NCBI GenBank assembly: GCA_913043205.1 | Contig: CAJWLF010000006.1 | Span: 1-64,000 of the forward strand | Direction of reading: 5' to 3' | DNA from: an uncultured Chloroflexota bacterium | Lineage (GTDB): Bacteria; Chloroflexota; UBA11872; VXNJ01 | DNA: 64,000 nt | Part shown: positions 26,609-35,977 of the stretch, one piece after another | How positions within the stretch are numbered: the first letter of the stretch is position 1 | Layout: each line of letters opens with the position of its first letter | Notes under the pieces: model-generated | The model's database searches: none | Told to the model about the DNA's origin: nothing | The model's input: the letters and a program-made list of their open reading frames with translations, nothing else | Program-made: the position numbers and the translations under genes

Positions 26609-28030
26609 GTGACCCACACAGCAACAACCCCCAGTCTTGTGATAATCGGAGCGGGCCCGGGAGGTTATCCGGCAGCTTATCTTGCCGCCGATTATGGTAT
26701 GGAAGTAACACTGATAGACAAAGACCCTAACCCTGGAGGGGTTTGTTTATACCGAGGATGCATTCCTTCCAAAGCGCTTCTTCACGTATCAAATATTCTG
26801 AACGACGCAAACTCAGCTTCCGAATGGGGGGTCCAATTCGATTCGCCTAAAATACACCTGCCAAGCATACGAAAACAAAAGGATAAAATCGTAAGCCGCT
26901 TAACCAATGGATTAGGGGCTATGGCGAAGCAAAGAAACGTAACTTTCATGCAGGGCACAGCGAAATTCTTAGATGAAAGCACAGTTCGGGTCAGCAAGAC
27001 AGGCGATGAACCAGTAGACTTCACTTTTGATTACGCGATAATCTCGACGGGATCCCACCCAAGCCCATTACCCGGGCTAGACATCACCGACCCTAGAATA
27101 ATGGACTCCACATCAGCCTTAGAGTTAGACGAGATTCCTCAATCCCTACTTGTGATAGGTGGGGGTTATATCGGGCTCGAACTTGGAAGTGTTTACAGTG
27201 CCCTCGGCTCAGATGTCACTGTCGTTGAAATGGCTAATCGGCTTTTACCTGAGGTCGACCCGGATCTCGTAAAGCCACTCCAATCGAAACTCGAAACCAC
27301 TTTTACATCAATCCTACTGGAAACATCAGTAGAAGATGTCTCAAATGACGGCGATCGACTCAGCGTAGTTATGAGGTCCATCCTAGGGGAGACTACAACA
27401 GACAGCTATGACAAAATATTGGTTGCAGTAGGGCGTAAACCATTCTCAGCAGATTTAGGTCTTGAAATGACGAACGTCAAGATTGATCAAAATGGCTTCA
27501 TCGATACAAACGCTCAATGTAAAACGGCCCATAACAACATATATGCTATTGGAGACGTAGCCGGCAATCCCATGTTAGCTCACAAAGCTACTGCCGAAGC
27601 TCGAATAGCAATCGAATCAATCCAAGGCATGACTTCAAGTTTTGATCCTGCTGCTATACCTGCCATTGTGTTCACTGACCCAGAAATAGCCTGGGCCGGC
27701 CTGACTGAAAGCCAAGCCAAAGCTAAAGGCATTTCAGTAGAGACTATATCTTTTCCTTGGATCGCATCAGGACGAGCAATGACTGTCGGTCATACCGACG
27801 GACTCACAAAGTTAGTTGTAGAACCCTCCACTCAGAGGGTGCTCGGCGTTGGAGTCGTCGGATACGGAGCGGGCGAGCTGATAGGAGAAGGTGTGTTAGC
27901 CATAGAAATGGGATCACGCGTGGAAGACATCGCTCTCTCGATACACCCTCATCCTACCTTGTCGGAAACTATCTCCGAAGCAGCCCACTTGTTTTTTGGG
28001 CACAATCCTCACTATATTCAACGTAAATAG
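26609..28030 (+). CDS. lpdA: Dihydrolipoyl dehydrogenase (E3)
   Basis: A 473-residue FAD disulfide oxidoreductase that reoxidises the dihydrolipoyl group of E2 using NAD. It has the FAD-binding GAGPGG at 14-19, the redox disulfide Cys46/Cys51 in GGVCLYRGCIPSK, and an NAD-binding GGGYIGLELG around 185. The C-terminal dyad is His448 and Glu453 in HPHPTLSE. The common GGTCLN is GGVCLY here, which is within family variation. The start is GTG at 26609, because the nearby upstream ATG at 26583 is out of frame. As third gene of the aceE-aceF-lpd operon it is presumably dedicated to pyruvate dehydrogenase. Confidence 0.95.
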   Translation: MTHTATTPSLVIIGAGPGGYPAAYLAADYGMEVTLIDKDPNPGGVCLYRGCIPSKALLHVSNILNDANSASEWGVQFDSPKIHLPSIRKQKDKIVSRLTNGLGAMAKQRNVTFMQGTAKFLDESTVRVSKTGDEPVDFTFDYAIISTGSHPSPLPGLDITDPRIMDSTSALELDEIPQSLLVIGGGYIGLELGSVYSALGSDVTVVEMANRLLPEVDPDLVKPLQSKLETTFTSILLETSVEDVSNDGDRLSVVMRSILGETTTDSYDKILVAVGRKPFSADLGLEMTNVKIDQNGFIDTNAQCKTAHNNIYAIGDVAGNPMLAHKATAEARIAIESIQGMTSSFDPAAIPAIVFTDPEIAWAGLTESQAKAKGISVETISFPWIASGRAMTVGHTDGLTKLVVEPSTQRVLGVGVVGYGAGELIGEGVLAIEMGSRVEDIALSIHPHPTLSETISEAAHLFFGHNPHYIQRK

Positions 28031-28098
28031 AGGGATCCTCCTATTCTTATTACCCGACACAAAATCGAACAATCATTGGAACGATCGGAGCTCGTGAT

Positions 28099-29214
28099 TT
28101 GCCACTGACCAGTCACGGATGTGCAAGTCGAATAAAACGGCTTATGGAGCGACTCCCCAAGGAGATAGACTTGGTGCTCATATCGCAACCAGAGCATGTC
28201 TATTATTTCAGTGGACATATGCACTCTCCGACTGGACTAGCGCATAGAGCTCCATCACATTTACTTATAACAAGGGACCTGAAATCAACTTTAATTTTGG
28301 ATGGTAAAGCGAAACCGAGTCCCGACCAAGTTGCAGACAGAATAGTCAATGGATCCTGGAACGCAACGAATTTGAGAACGTCAAGGCATCAAGCTGCCGC
28401 TCAAGCTGCCCGCCATATAATTTCAGAGAAATCATTCGAGACCATTGGGATAGAACGTAACCTTACCCCAACAACAATCTTGCACCCATCAACTAGGACG
28501 GTAGACCTGACACCAATTATCCATGAGTTACGACAGTCAAAAGACCCTGACGAAATAATGATGATCAAGTCTGCTATTCGTATAGGCGAATCATTCCACA
28601 AAGCTGCCCGCTCATTCATTGAGCCTGGGCTAACAGAAATAGAACTATACGCCCGATGCCTCGAGGTTGCTACACGTCAAGCCTCGCAACCATTTGTTAT
28701 GATGTGCGATTTTGCTTCCGGTCCGCATCTGCGCCAAGGAGGTCCACCTGGACCTCGCGTTATACAACCTGGTGACAACGTCATGCTAGACATATTCCCT
28801 TACATAGACGGATACCGCTGTGATATAACCAACACACTGAACGCTGGAAACATGCCGACAGATGATCAATTGGCAGCAATAGACGCAGCAAAAGCGGCCT
28901 TAACGGCTAGTGAACAACTAGCAAAACCTGGTATATCTGCTGGTGAGATCTTTGAGGCACAAGACAACGCTATTCGCGAATACAACAGCGATTGGCATTT
29001 GGACCATCATGCCGGTCATGCACTCGGCTTAGAGCATCTAGAAACACCGGACTTTGTCCAAGGAAATCCAACTGAACTTGTAGAAGGAGCGATAATCACC
29101 TTCGAGCCCGGAGTGTACGGCCCAGACTTCCAAGGCGGTCGTATTGAGCACAATTACTTAGTTACTGGTGACGGGTTACAGAGGCTATCCCATCACCAAC
29201 TCGGATTGGTGTAG
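28099..29214 (+). CDS. M24 family metallopeptidase (Xaa-Pro peptidase-like)
   Basis: A 371-residue pita-bread-fold enzyme. The N-terminal creatinase-like domain occupies about 1-140 and the metallopeptidase domain follows. The five metal ligands can be placed as Asp231, Asp242 (DGYRCDIT), His307 (HHAGHALG), Glu336 (TFEPGVYG) and Glu350 (GRIEHNYLV). This is the complete set for a di-metal centre, so it should be active, most likely as an aminopeptidase P or a creatinase/dimethylsulfoniopropionate-lyase-like relative. The start is TTG at 28099 with GGAG about 10 bases upstream. It follows lpd by 68 bases and may share the transcript, but no functional link to pyruvate dehydrogenase is obvious. 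Confidence 0.85.
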   Translation: MPLTSHGCASRIKRLMERLPKEIDLVLISQPEHVYYFSGHMHSPTGLAHRAPSHLLITRDLKSTLILDGKAKPSPDQVADRIVNGSWNATNLRTSRHQAAAQAARHIISEKSFETIGIERNLTPTTILHPSTRTVDLTPIIHELRQSKDPDEIMMIKSAIRIGESFHKAARSFIEPGLTEIELYARCLEVATRQASQPFVMMCDFASGPHLRQGGPPGPRVIQPGDNVMLDIFPYIDGYRCDITNTLNAGNMPTDDQLAAIDAAKAALTASEQLAKPGISAGEIFEAQDNAIREYNSDWHLDHHAGHALGLEHLETPDFVQGNPTELVEGAIITFEPGVYGPDFQGGRIEHNYLVTGDGLQRLSHHQLGLV

Positions 29215-29245
29215 CAGCCAAACTAGATCTACTTATGCCGACAAT

Positions 29246-30133
29246 TTAATTGAGTGGCTCCCATTCTTTACCCAGCTCCGCAAATTGCTGAACAAGCGAA
29301 GCTATAATCTCATCACTCAACTTTCCTTTGGCCATAGATCTCGCATTGTCCACTATGTGATCGGCACAAGTAGTTCCAACGATACAAATATCGATCATTG
29401 AGTTAGATAATGCAAACCGCAATGATAGCTCATACGGATCTAACGGTCCTCCGGCAGGAACCCTGATATCACGTGTGCGTTCAAAATACTCATCAGCATA
29501 CTCGTACGGAGAGCGAGTTTTACCAAATGTTCCGTTAGCCAGCGGTCTTTTTGCAATTATCCCTAATTCTGCCGCACGAGCAACAGGCAATATTTCAGTA
29601 CAAGCCTTCTGATCAACGAGATTAAAGGAAGTCTGAAGGGTGTCGAACACTTCCAACTTGATCGCTGCCATGGCAGCACTACCATCACCACTAAATCCTA
29701 TATATTTGCATTTGCCGGATTTTTGGGCTTTTTGAATAGCGTTGACTGCATCACCATCCATTAACGTTTTAAAGCTAGCTCCATGAAGATGCACAACATC
29801 AAGGTAATCAGTCCTCAGATTAGACAATGAGCTGTCTATTGCCTGTTCTATTGATTTACCAGACCAATTTAAGCCAGTCCCATCACCAGGAACATTAGGG
29901 GTCTTAGTCGCTAACACAAAACGATCACGACGACCCTTAATGGCATTTCCGATCAGAGCTTCACTACCAGCATAACTGGAAGCTGTATCCACGAAAATAC
30001 AATCTACGTCTAAAAGGGTATCCATAATTCGATCAACTTCAGTTTGCGAAGCATGCTCAAAACCAATACGGGCGCCACCAAACCCTAAAGGATTAACGAC
30101 TATATCAGTGCGGCCTAAGCGCCTCTTCCTCAT
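29246..30133 (-). CDS. Aldo/keto reductase
   Basis: A 295-residue TIM-barrel oxidoreductase. The catalytic tetrad is visible as Asp49, Tyr54 (DTASSYAGSE), Lys77 (ATKTPN) and His117 (YLDVVHLHG). The N-terminus RRLGRTDIVVNPLGFGG is typical of the AKR5/AKR11-like and galactose-dehydrogenase-like branches. It would reduce an aldehyde or oxidise a sugar with NADP or NAD. It lies 85 bases downstream of the ThuA-domain gene on the same strand. ThuA and sugar oxidoreductases are common neighbours, so the pair may act on a sugar derivative. Confidence 0.88.
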   Translation of the reverse strand: MRKRRLGRTDIVVNPLGFGGARIGFEHASQTEVDRIMDTLLDVDCIFVDTASSYAGSEALIGNAIKGRRDRFVLATKTPNVPGDGTGLNWSGKSIEQAIDSSLSNLRTDYLDVVHLHGASFKTLMDGDAVNAIQKAQKSGKCKYIGFSGDGSAAMAAIKLEVFDTLQTSFNLVDQKACTEILPVARAAELGIIAKRPLANGTFGKTRSPYEYADEYFERTRDIRVPAGGPLDPYELSLRFALSNSMIDICIVGTTCADHIVDNARSMAKGKLSDEIIASLVQQFAELGKEWEPLN

Positions 30134-30218
30134 TTATAGCAGTTCCACTTTGATCCCCAATAACTCATGTTTACCAAATACATTGCGTACGCTCCCATAC
30201 TTCAATTAACTGTGCAAA

Positions 30219-31022
30219 TCACCTCATACCACGTGGCGTTGGCCGCTGCATTTGAGACTCCTGAGGGTGCTCATCGAAATCCGGCCCCTCGTACCACGAA
30301 AGATTCTCCCTAGGCGAATAGTTGCCATAGGTATGAATGCTTCCACGAGAATCAGCAACCCACCTGACACCATTTTGTATAACTTTCAGCACTGTAGGAT
30401 GGTGATAAATAGGCAGCGTCTCATGACCAGGCCTGAAGTAGAAGATTTTGCCAGCACCGCGGTGAAAAGTGCAGCCACTCCGAAACACTTCGCCACCTTC
30501 GAACCAACTTACAAATATTAGGTCATCAGGGGTGGGTATGTCGAAATGCTCACCGTACATTTCAGAACTTTCAATCTCAAAATACTCTCCTACTCCCTCG
30601 GCTATAGGATGTGACGGCTGAACCACCCACAAACGCTCTTTCTCATCCGCTTCTCTCCATTTCAACCAGCAACTGGTGCCCATCAGCTTCTTAAAAATCT
30701 TAGATAAGTGCCCAGAATGGAGAACCACTAACCCCATTCCATCTAAAACCCTTTGTTGAACACGATCCACCACATCATCTGAAACTTCGCCATGAGCCAT
30801 ATGCCCCCACCAGATAAGCACATCGGTCTCTGACAATACTTGTTCAGATAACCCATGTTCTGGTTGATCTAGAGTTGCAGTTCTCACCGTCAACCCGGGA
30901 ACGCTCGATAGATGTGATTTTATGGCACCATGAATTCCATTAGGATATATCTTTGCAATTTCGGCACTATCAATTTCATGTCGGTATTCGTTCCAGACAG
31001 TAACCCGGATATCTTGGCTCAT
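30219..31022 (-). CDS. ThuA domain-containing protein
   Basis: A protein of 267 residues if translation starts at the Met at 31022. The frame allows 11 more residues from 31055, but conserved sequence begins with [12 protein letters not shown]. That segment plus [10 protein letters not shown] and [15 protein letters not shown] is diagnostic of the ThuA (trehalose-utilisation) glutamine-amidotransferase-like fold. [14 protein letters not shown] and a [14 protein letters not shown] tail also fit. The biochemical role of the family is poorly established. It has been linked to trehalose and other disaccharide metabolism in rhizobia. The gene follows the tail of the cytochrome c maturation run by 74 bases and precedes an aldo/keto reductase. 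Confidence 0.85.
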   Translation of the reverse strand: MSQDIRVTVWNEYRHEIDSAEIAKIYPNGIHGAIKSHLSSVPGLTVRTATLDQPEHGLSEQVLSETDVLIWWGHMAHGEVSDDVVDRVQQRVLDGMGLVVLHSGHLSKIFKKLMGTSCWLKWREADEKERLWVVQPSHPIAEGVGEYFEIESSEMYGEHFDIPTPDDLIFVSWFEGGEVFRSGCTFHRGAGKIFYFRPGHETLPIYHHPTVLKVIQNGVRWVADSRGSIHTYGNYSPRENLSWYEGPDFDEHPQESQMQRPTPRGMR

Positions 31023-31096
31023 AATATTGATCACCTCATTAGATCGACTTGTCATACGCCTATAGTGTACGACCCAAGCAACTACTCAGCGAAATC

Positions 31097-32236
31097 TTAA
31101 GAGATTGACTTCCGTTGTACCAGTAGGCGAATAAGACGGTCGCGAAGTGCATTCGCTTGCAAACGAGCACTATGGTTTCCATTGCGCGCATCTTTTTCAA
31201 GTATCATTAATTCGTCGAATAACGCCTCAGTATTCACCAAGACACCACTGGAATCGCCTTGACTTACGTGTCTAATTGCAAACAGCGCTCCGGCTAACCC
31301 CATCAACATAGAAATCAAACCTAATACCGAAGCAGTAAGAAAATTAAGAACGCGAGACAGTATCGATACTCTTGGATCAAATACACGCATTTCAATTGCA
31401 CTACCTAGTGGTACTGACGTTGCTCCCCATCTAGCTAATGAGGCCGTCTCACTCATAACAATCGAGGGAATTCTGACCAAATCACCTGACTCTATATCAA
31501 TCCGACCCTCCACGCAGGTAAACGACAATTCTTCGGTAGGCATGTTTATTTTGTACTCTATTTTGGTTCCGACAGGATTCCAGGGAAACAGATACGAATA
31601 ACTGATGCCGCTTTCTCCGGGTGGCACAGTAGTCGCAATGTTGAATTGTCCATCAAGTTCGGTAACGTCAGACAGACTAAAACCCTGCAGGGGCCGGAGG
31701 TTGTAAGATTGCTCCGGCACGTCAAATTTCAGCACTGCATCTTTGCTATTTGCAACAAAGGCCTTACTGCTCGGATTTAAGAGACTAACAGAGTGAATAG
31801 CCTCCAAAACTCCCTCTGAATCTTCCCTAAAAATCACCGCATTCTGAACAATCAAAATGCCGGGATCTACACTGACAGTCTCATGTACCAATATCGACAC
31901 TAATTGCATGGCTTCATTTTCGATATGACTAAGGGGCCCAACCGAATAACTTCCTCCATCAAACTCAACTTCAAGCACATACGACCATTGGGGATCTTTT
32001 CGGATCTCATGAAAAGCGAACTCACCAGATTCCCTTGTAGTCGTTTGGTCGGCGTATTGAAAAACACCGGATTCGTAGACCGTCATTTCAACAGTTGCTC
32101 CCATTACACCCTCACCTGAACGATTCTGAACTACATTCCCGCTTATGGAAGACTCCATTAAATTAGCATAAACGTCCCCAGAAATATAAGCACAACCTAC
32201 CAAGAGGCACACAATGGCACCTATTATTCTGCCCAA
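31097..32236 (-). CDS. Carboxypeptidase-regulatory-like domain membrane protein
   Basis: A 379-residue exported protein with an N-terminal signal (IIGAIVCLLVGCAYISG). A carboxypeptidase-regulatory-like beta-sandwich follows (about 30-100; ISGNVVQNRSGEGVMGATVEM). A longer beta-rich region comes next, then a transmembrane helix (about 310-340) and a cytosolic helical tail with LFDELMILEKDARNGNHSARLQANALRDRL. The tail resembles the coiled segment of CcmI/CcmH-type proteins. Its start overlaps the end of the CcmI-like gene by 13 bases, so it is the last coupled gene of the ccm run. I infer a role in handing apocytochrome or assembling the maturation complex. Confidence 0.6.
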   Translation of the reverse strand: MGRIIGAIVCLLVGCAYISGDVYANLMESSISGNVVQNRSGEGVMGATVEMTVYESGVFQYADQTTTRESGEFAFHEIRKDPQWSYVLEVEFDGGSYSVGPLSHIENEAMQLVSILVHETVSVDPGILIVQNAVIFREDSEGVLEAIHSVSLLNPSSKAFVANSKDAVLKFDVPEQSYNLRPLQGFSLSDVTELDGQFNIATTVPPGESGISYSYLFPWNPVGTKIEYKINMPTEELSFTCVEGRIDIESGDLVRIPSIVMSETASLARWGATSVPLGSAIEMRVFDPRVSILSRVLNFLTASVLGLISMLMGLAGALFAIRHVSQGDSSGVLVNTEALFDELMILEKDARNGNHSARLQANALRDRLIRLLVQRKSIS

Positions 32237-33345
32237 GATACACCTCGGTCCCCACTGTGAAAGACCATCCCGTTAATGTCGACGACAAACACACCAGCCG
32301 GCTCGTTGTAGTCGAGCAATACGAATCTAGCTTGAGTATCGAGATTCAATCTAAACCATGATAGCCCCCCATCCACACTCTTATAGACGCCGTTCGAAAG
32401 TGCAACATACAGAGCACCAGAAAAATTTGTGCCAGAGGGATCGGTATAACTATCCCCACTACGAAAATCATACGCGATTGAATTAATTTGGGCTGTCGGT
32501 AACGCCCCATTGACAAATCCGTTGATTCTCACCCATTTACCGGCACTATTCGTGAGAACCCCCTTATCTAGAGTTGCCACAAATACAGAAGACCCGGAAG
32601 CACCTATTGCAACATCGGACACAGTACCATTTACCGGATGATCGTATTTACCCCAAGTCTCACCCCCATCGCGGGTAGTAAAAACATGCCCTTTTGCATC
32701 GATCAACACCACATAGTTCCTATCAGCACGAGAGGCGCGAGCAGTGATCACAGGGCTCACAGAAGACTCCGGAATAGGCTTCCCAACATCATTAACGGCG
32801 TCGACATTAATAATCACACTGCGATCGGTCAACAGCAGTCCCTTGCTCGTCGAAACTACTGTCGATCTTAGAGACGCGTCGGAGGGTTCAAGAACCACAT
32901 TATTCAAACTGCTCAGAAGCGACCCGTTTCTATAGAGTGCAACCAACTCCGTGTCTTGTTTGTCTACAACTTCTACATCTATGATGCCTTCCATCGAAAT
33001 CTGCGTAAAAGCATCTACATCGTCCGAAGCAGACATATGCGGGACCAATCCGATCACTATGACCGTGATAACCGACAGTGCTCCCACCAATATCCCTAGT
33101 ACTACCCTCCAACCGATCGCATGACGATTATCCTGATAGCTATCAGAACCAGCACCCATATCATATTCCCGAAAACGCCGCTCAATTCTACGATGGATAT
33201 CGGTAGCAACGGTTTGATACGATTCGTCATTAGCTGGGTTGTTCGATTCACCATTATGAAACCGTGTTCGAAGGAATGGATCTATACAAATACCGATCAC
33301 TAAAATTAGTGCCATTATCAAACCGAAAGTCAGGATTACTATCAT
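32224..33345 (-). CDS. CcmI-like membrane protein fused to a BNR/Ycf48-type beta-propeller
   Basis: A 373-residue protein. Residues 1-25 form one transmembrane helix, followed by a charged cytosolic loop DIHRRIERRFREYDMGAG and a second helix (about 82-103). This is the arrangement of the N-terminal module of CcmI. The rest, from about 120, is an extracytoplasmic propeller with Asp-box signatures such as TTRDGGETWGKY, SVDGGLSWFRL and SGDRGVSWAE, as in Ycf48 and sialidase repeats. It overlaps ccmH by 4 bases (ATGA). The usual TPR domain of CcmI, which binds apocytochrome c, is absent and the propeller takes its place. The propeller assignment is firm; the CcmI equivalence is inference. Confidence 0.65.
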   Translation of the reverse strand: MIVILTFGLIMALILVIGICIDPFLRTRFHNGESNNPANDESYQTVATDIHRRIERRFREYDMGAGSDSYQDNRHAIGWRVVLGILVGALSVITVIVIGLVPHMSASDDVDAFTQISMEGIIDVEVVDKQDTELVALYRNGSLLSSLNNVVLEPSDASLRSTVVSTSKGLLLTDRSVIINVDAVNDVGKPIPESSVSPVITARASRADRNYVVLIDAKGHVFTTRDGGETWGKYDHPVNGTVSDVAIGASGSSVFVATLDKGVLTNSAGKWVRINGFVNGALPTAQINSIAYDFRSGDSYTDPSGTNFSGALYVALSNGVYKSVDGGLSWFRLNLDTQARFVLLDYNEPAGVFVVDINGMVFHSGDRGVSWAE

Positions 33346-33791
33346 TCTGATGAACCAGACTCAGATGAAGTATCCATGGAATCCCGTACCGAGAATAATT
33401 TAGACGATACGATCCCTACCCCTATCAAGATGAACAGTACTGGACCTATCCAAACACCAAGCTGAAAGCCTGATTTAGGTGGGTCTAGCAAGATCTCTTC
33501 ACCATAACGTAACACCAAGTAATCAGTAACTTCCTTTTCATTACGCCCGCTGTCTAGAAGCACTACGATTAGCGCTCTCATTTGCTGAGCCAACTCTGCG
33601 TTTGAATCCTTTATGCTTTGCCCATCGCACACAGGGCAGGCAAGCTCCTCAGCTAGCAACCACATACGTTGCTCGGTATTTAGAGTAGAACCAGAGGTTT
33701 GATCGGCAAATAAACTCATAGGCGACCACAACGTAATAAAACAAACCAAGAATATTGTTGCTCGTCTAAGAAACGCTATCATGAAACACAC
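33342..33791 (-). CDS. ccmH: Cytochrome c maturation protein CcmH/CcmL-type
   Basis: A 149-residue membrane-tethered thiol-disulfide protein. The CPVC motif (Cys52 and Cys55) within LACPVCDGQSIKDSNAELAQQMR is the family signature. CcmH keeps the apocytochrome CXXCH thiols reduced for haem attachment. A signal or anchor covers about 8-28 and a second helix about 107-128. The start is taken at the ATG at 33791, with a second Met three codons on. It follows ccmF by 17 bases and overlaps the CcmI-like gene. No fused TPR domain is present, so the ccmH of this cluster corresponds to the short form. Confidence 0.93.
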   Translation of the reverse strand: MCFMIAFLRRATIFLVCFITLWSPMSLFADQTSGSTLNTEQRMWLLAEELACPVCDGQSIKDSNAELAQQMRALIVVLLDSGRNEKEVTDYLVLRYGEEILLDPPKSGFQLGVWIGPVLFILIGVGIVSSKLFSVRDSMDTSSESGSSE

Positions 33792-33808
33792 CGTGCATTA
33801 GCACCACT

Positions 33809-35770
33809 CTATGGCTCACGAGATTTCGATTCCGGCCAAGACACCATCAATGTACCAAGGAAATACATAGCTCCACCAAGCCATAAGTATCCAACAAGAG
33901 GGTTCACGATTACCCGGAGAGTAATCAACTGGGGATTCACTTCCCAACCTGTCAAAAGTAAATACAGGTCTGTAAGGGAAGGGACCGATGTATTGATGCC
34001 TACCCAGGATGTAGGCTGAGTCTCCCATCCATCATGGACTCTCTTGCCTGGCACAATTTCGATGCCATCGCCTTGCGAAACAACACGTACCACTGCATCG
34101 ACTGCCGTTACATCGTTGGCCCTGCTAAAACGCAGCTCATCAAATCGGAGAACATATCCTTCTACCGATGTTGTTTGCCCGGGCCCGAGGGTAACAGAGC
34201 TTTCCTTCTTATACATATTCGTACCAATAACCGCGATAGCAATCATAAGTATTGCCAAATGAACTACATATCCGCCGTACCGACGACGGTTTTTAGATAA
34301 AACTGAAAACACGGTCTTAATGCCTGGGCTATTTCCTGTATCTTTCGCATTAATAACAGCCCCGATGAAGTTGGTTAACGTACTCATTGCGGTAAAGCCA
34401 ACCGCGGAAACAGCTAGACAAGCAAGCCCATCACGAATACCAAGCAGAAACAGAAGGCTACCCGTAACCAAGGCCACAGCCGCAGCAGGCATCAACCTAA
34501 TCAACAACTGTTTGGAATCCGTACGTCGCCATGACAACGCTATACCAATCCCTATGAGAATAATAAGAGCTAATAAAAGCGGTCCATTTACCTGATCATA
34601 AAATGGAGCTCCGACAGCTATTCGTGCCCCTTGTATTACCTCAGATATCATCGGAAAGATAGTCCCCCAGAATGTCGTAGCGGCCACCGATACTAAAAGT
34701 AGATTATTGATAAGAAAGCCGGCTTCCCGAGAAGTAGCTGATTCGAATTGATTATTAGTCCTGAGTACAGGCAGCCTTATGATGATTAACGAGATACAAC
34801 ATATAAGCAATAATCCAAAAAAGACGAAGAATATAGGCCCCACGTCAGATACAGCGAAAGAATGAACAGAGGTAAGCACTCCACTACGGACAATGAAGGT
34901 CCCAAATATCGCTAGCAAATAAGCAGAAATCGCCAGTGACACATTCCATAGCTTTAGCATCCCTCTTCGTTCTTGCACAATTGCCGAATGCAGGTACGCT
35001 GTAGCTAGTAACCATGGAATCAACGCAACATTTTCCACGGGGTCCCATCCCCAATAACCACCCCAACCAAGCACCCTATACGCCCACCACGCACCTAGAA
35101 GTAATCCAGCAGCCTGCAGAGCCCAAGCTAACAGCATCCACCCGCGAACCAACTTAACCCAATCTCGATCGATACGGCCCGTCATTAGCCCAGCTATCGA
35201 TAGCGCAAACGGAATTGCAAAGCACACATAGCCAGCAGTAAGCATAGGAGGATGGATTTGCATAGCTATATCCCAAAGAAGAGGATTTAGACCACGACCA
35301 TCAGACGGAGGTGACATCAATTGTTTAAATGGAGAATCAACGAAGATCAACACCGCTAAAAAGAAGAAAAGCAATATTGTCAATACAAAGGCTGCATTTG
35401 TCGCCAATTGAGAGTCTGACGATCGAACTCGCCATACGGCAATCGGTGACACAACTGCTAAAATCCATGCCCAAAGCAACAGAGATCCTGCCTGACCACC
35501 CCACAACGCCGCGATAGTCAACCCTATTGGCATCGCCTTATTGGAATGTTCGGCAACAAATTGAATGCTAAAGTCATGCGTTATGAATGCAATAACCAGA
35601 ACGACAACCGACAAGGAAGTCATAACACCCGCTCCTACCATCCCATTGCGCCCGCTAATAGCCAATAATGTGCGATTACCTGATATGGACATCCCATTGA
35701 CTACACAGGCATACACAGTACAGCCTAATGCCAAAGCTATAGATATTCGCCCGATATCCGCCAGTTCCAA
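33809..35770 (-). CDS. ccmF: Cytochrome c haem lyase subunit CcmF
   Basis: A 653-residue polytopic membrane protein, near the usual length for the family. The haem-handling tryptophan-rich WWD domain is seen as GWGGYWGWDPVEN at about 235-247. The preceding QIHPPMLTAGY contains a conserved haem-ligand His173. A large periplasmic region near residues 530-620 precedes the last helix. CcmF joins haem from CcmE to apocytochrome c together with CcmH. It is preceded by ccmD (54 bases) and followed by ccmH (17 bases). The System I assignment is unambiguous from the WWD region and operon order. Confidence 0.95.
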   Translation of the reverse strand: MELADIGRISIALALGCTVYACVVNGMSISGNRTLLAISGRNGMVGAGVMTSLSVVVLVIAFITHDFSIQFVAEHSNKAMPIGLTIAALWGGQAGSLLLWAWILAVVSPIAVWRVRSSDSQLATNAAFVLTILLFFFLAVLIFVDSPFKQLMSPPSDGRGLNPLLWDIAMQIHPPMLTAGYVCFAIPFALSIAGLMTGRIDRDWVKLVRGWMLLAWALQAAGLLLGAWWAYRVLGWGGYWGWDPVENVALIPWLLATAYLHSAIVQERRGMLKLWNVSLAISAYLLAIFGTFIVRSGVLTSVHSFAVSDVGPIFFVFFGLLLICCISLIIIRLPVLRTNNQFESATSREAGFLINNLLLVSVAATTFWGTIFPMISEVIQGARIAVGAPFYDQVNGPLLLALIILIGIGIALSWRRTDSKQLLIRLMPAAAVALVTGSLLFLLGIRDGLACLAVSAVGFTAMSTLTNFIGAVINAKDTGNSPGIKTVFSVLSKNRRRYGGYVVHLAILMIAIAVIGTNMYKKESSVTLGPGQTTSVEGYVLRFDELRFSRANDVTAVDAVVRVVSQGDGIEIVPGKRVHDGWETQPTSWVGINTSVPSLTDLYLLLTGWEVNPQLITLRVIVNPLVGYLWLGGAMYFLGTLMVSWPESKSREP

Positions 35771-35824
35771 ACTATGCCAGCTTCACTACTGTGCAGGAAG
35801 AAACCATATTTAACCTGCGACTTC

Positions 35825-35977
35825 CTATCTGTCTGACGGATCTTTCTCGAGGTCCTTCAGTTGACTAGATATCGCCCTGAGTCTTGCAGCAAGATACGCA
35901 ACATACCCAAAAATTACCAGTAGAGTCACGGTGTAAGACAGAAACATCAACAAAAGTAGATCACCGTTGTTATTCAT
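35825..35977 (-). CDS. ccmD: Small haem exporter protein CcmD
   Basis: A 50-codon gene found between ccmC and ccmF. It begins MNNNGDLLLLMFLSYTV and continues with a single hydrophobic helix (about 7-32), then a charged cytosolic tail with RLRAISSQLKDLEKD. This is the size, topology and position of CcmD, which stabilises the CcmC-CcmE haem complex and the CcmAB transporter. Its ATG overlaps the ccmC stop (35974-35977, ATGA), consistent with coupling. The TFLWPAY-like residues of proteobacterial CcmD are not obvious, so identification is by context and topology. Confidence 0.75.
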   Translation of the reverse strand: MNNNGDLLLLMFLSYTVTLLVIFGYVAYLAARLRAISSQLKDLEKDPSDR

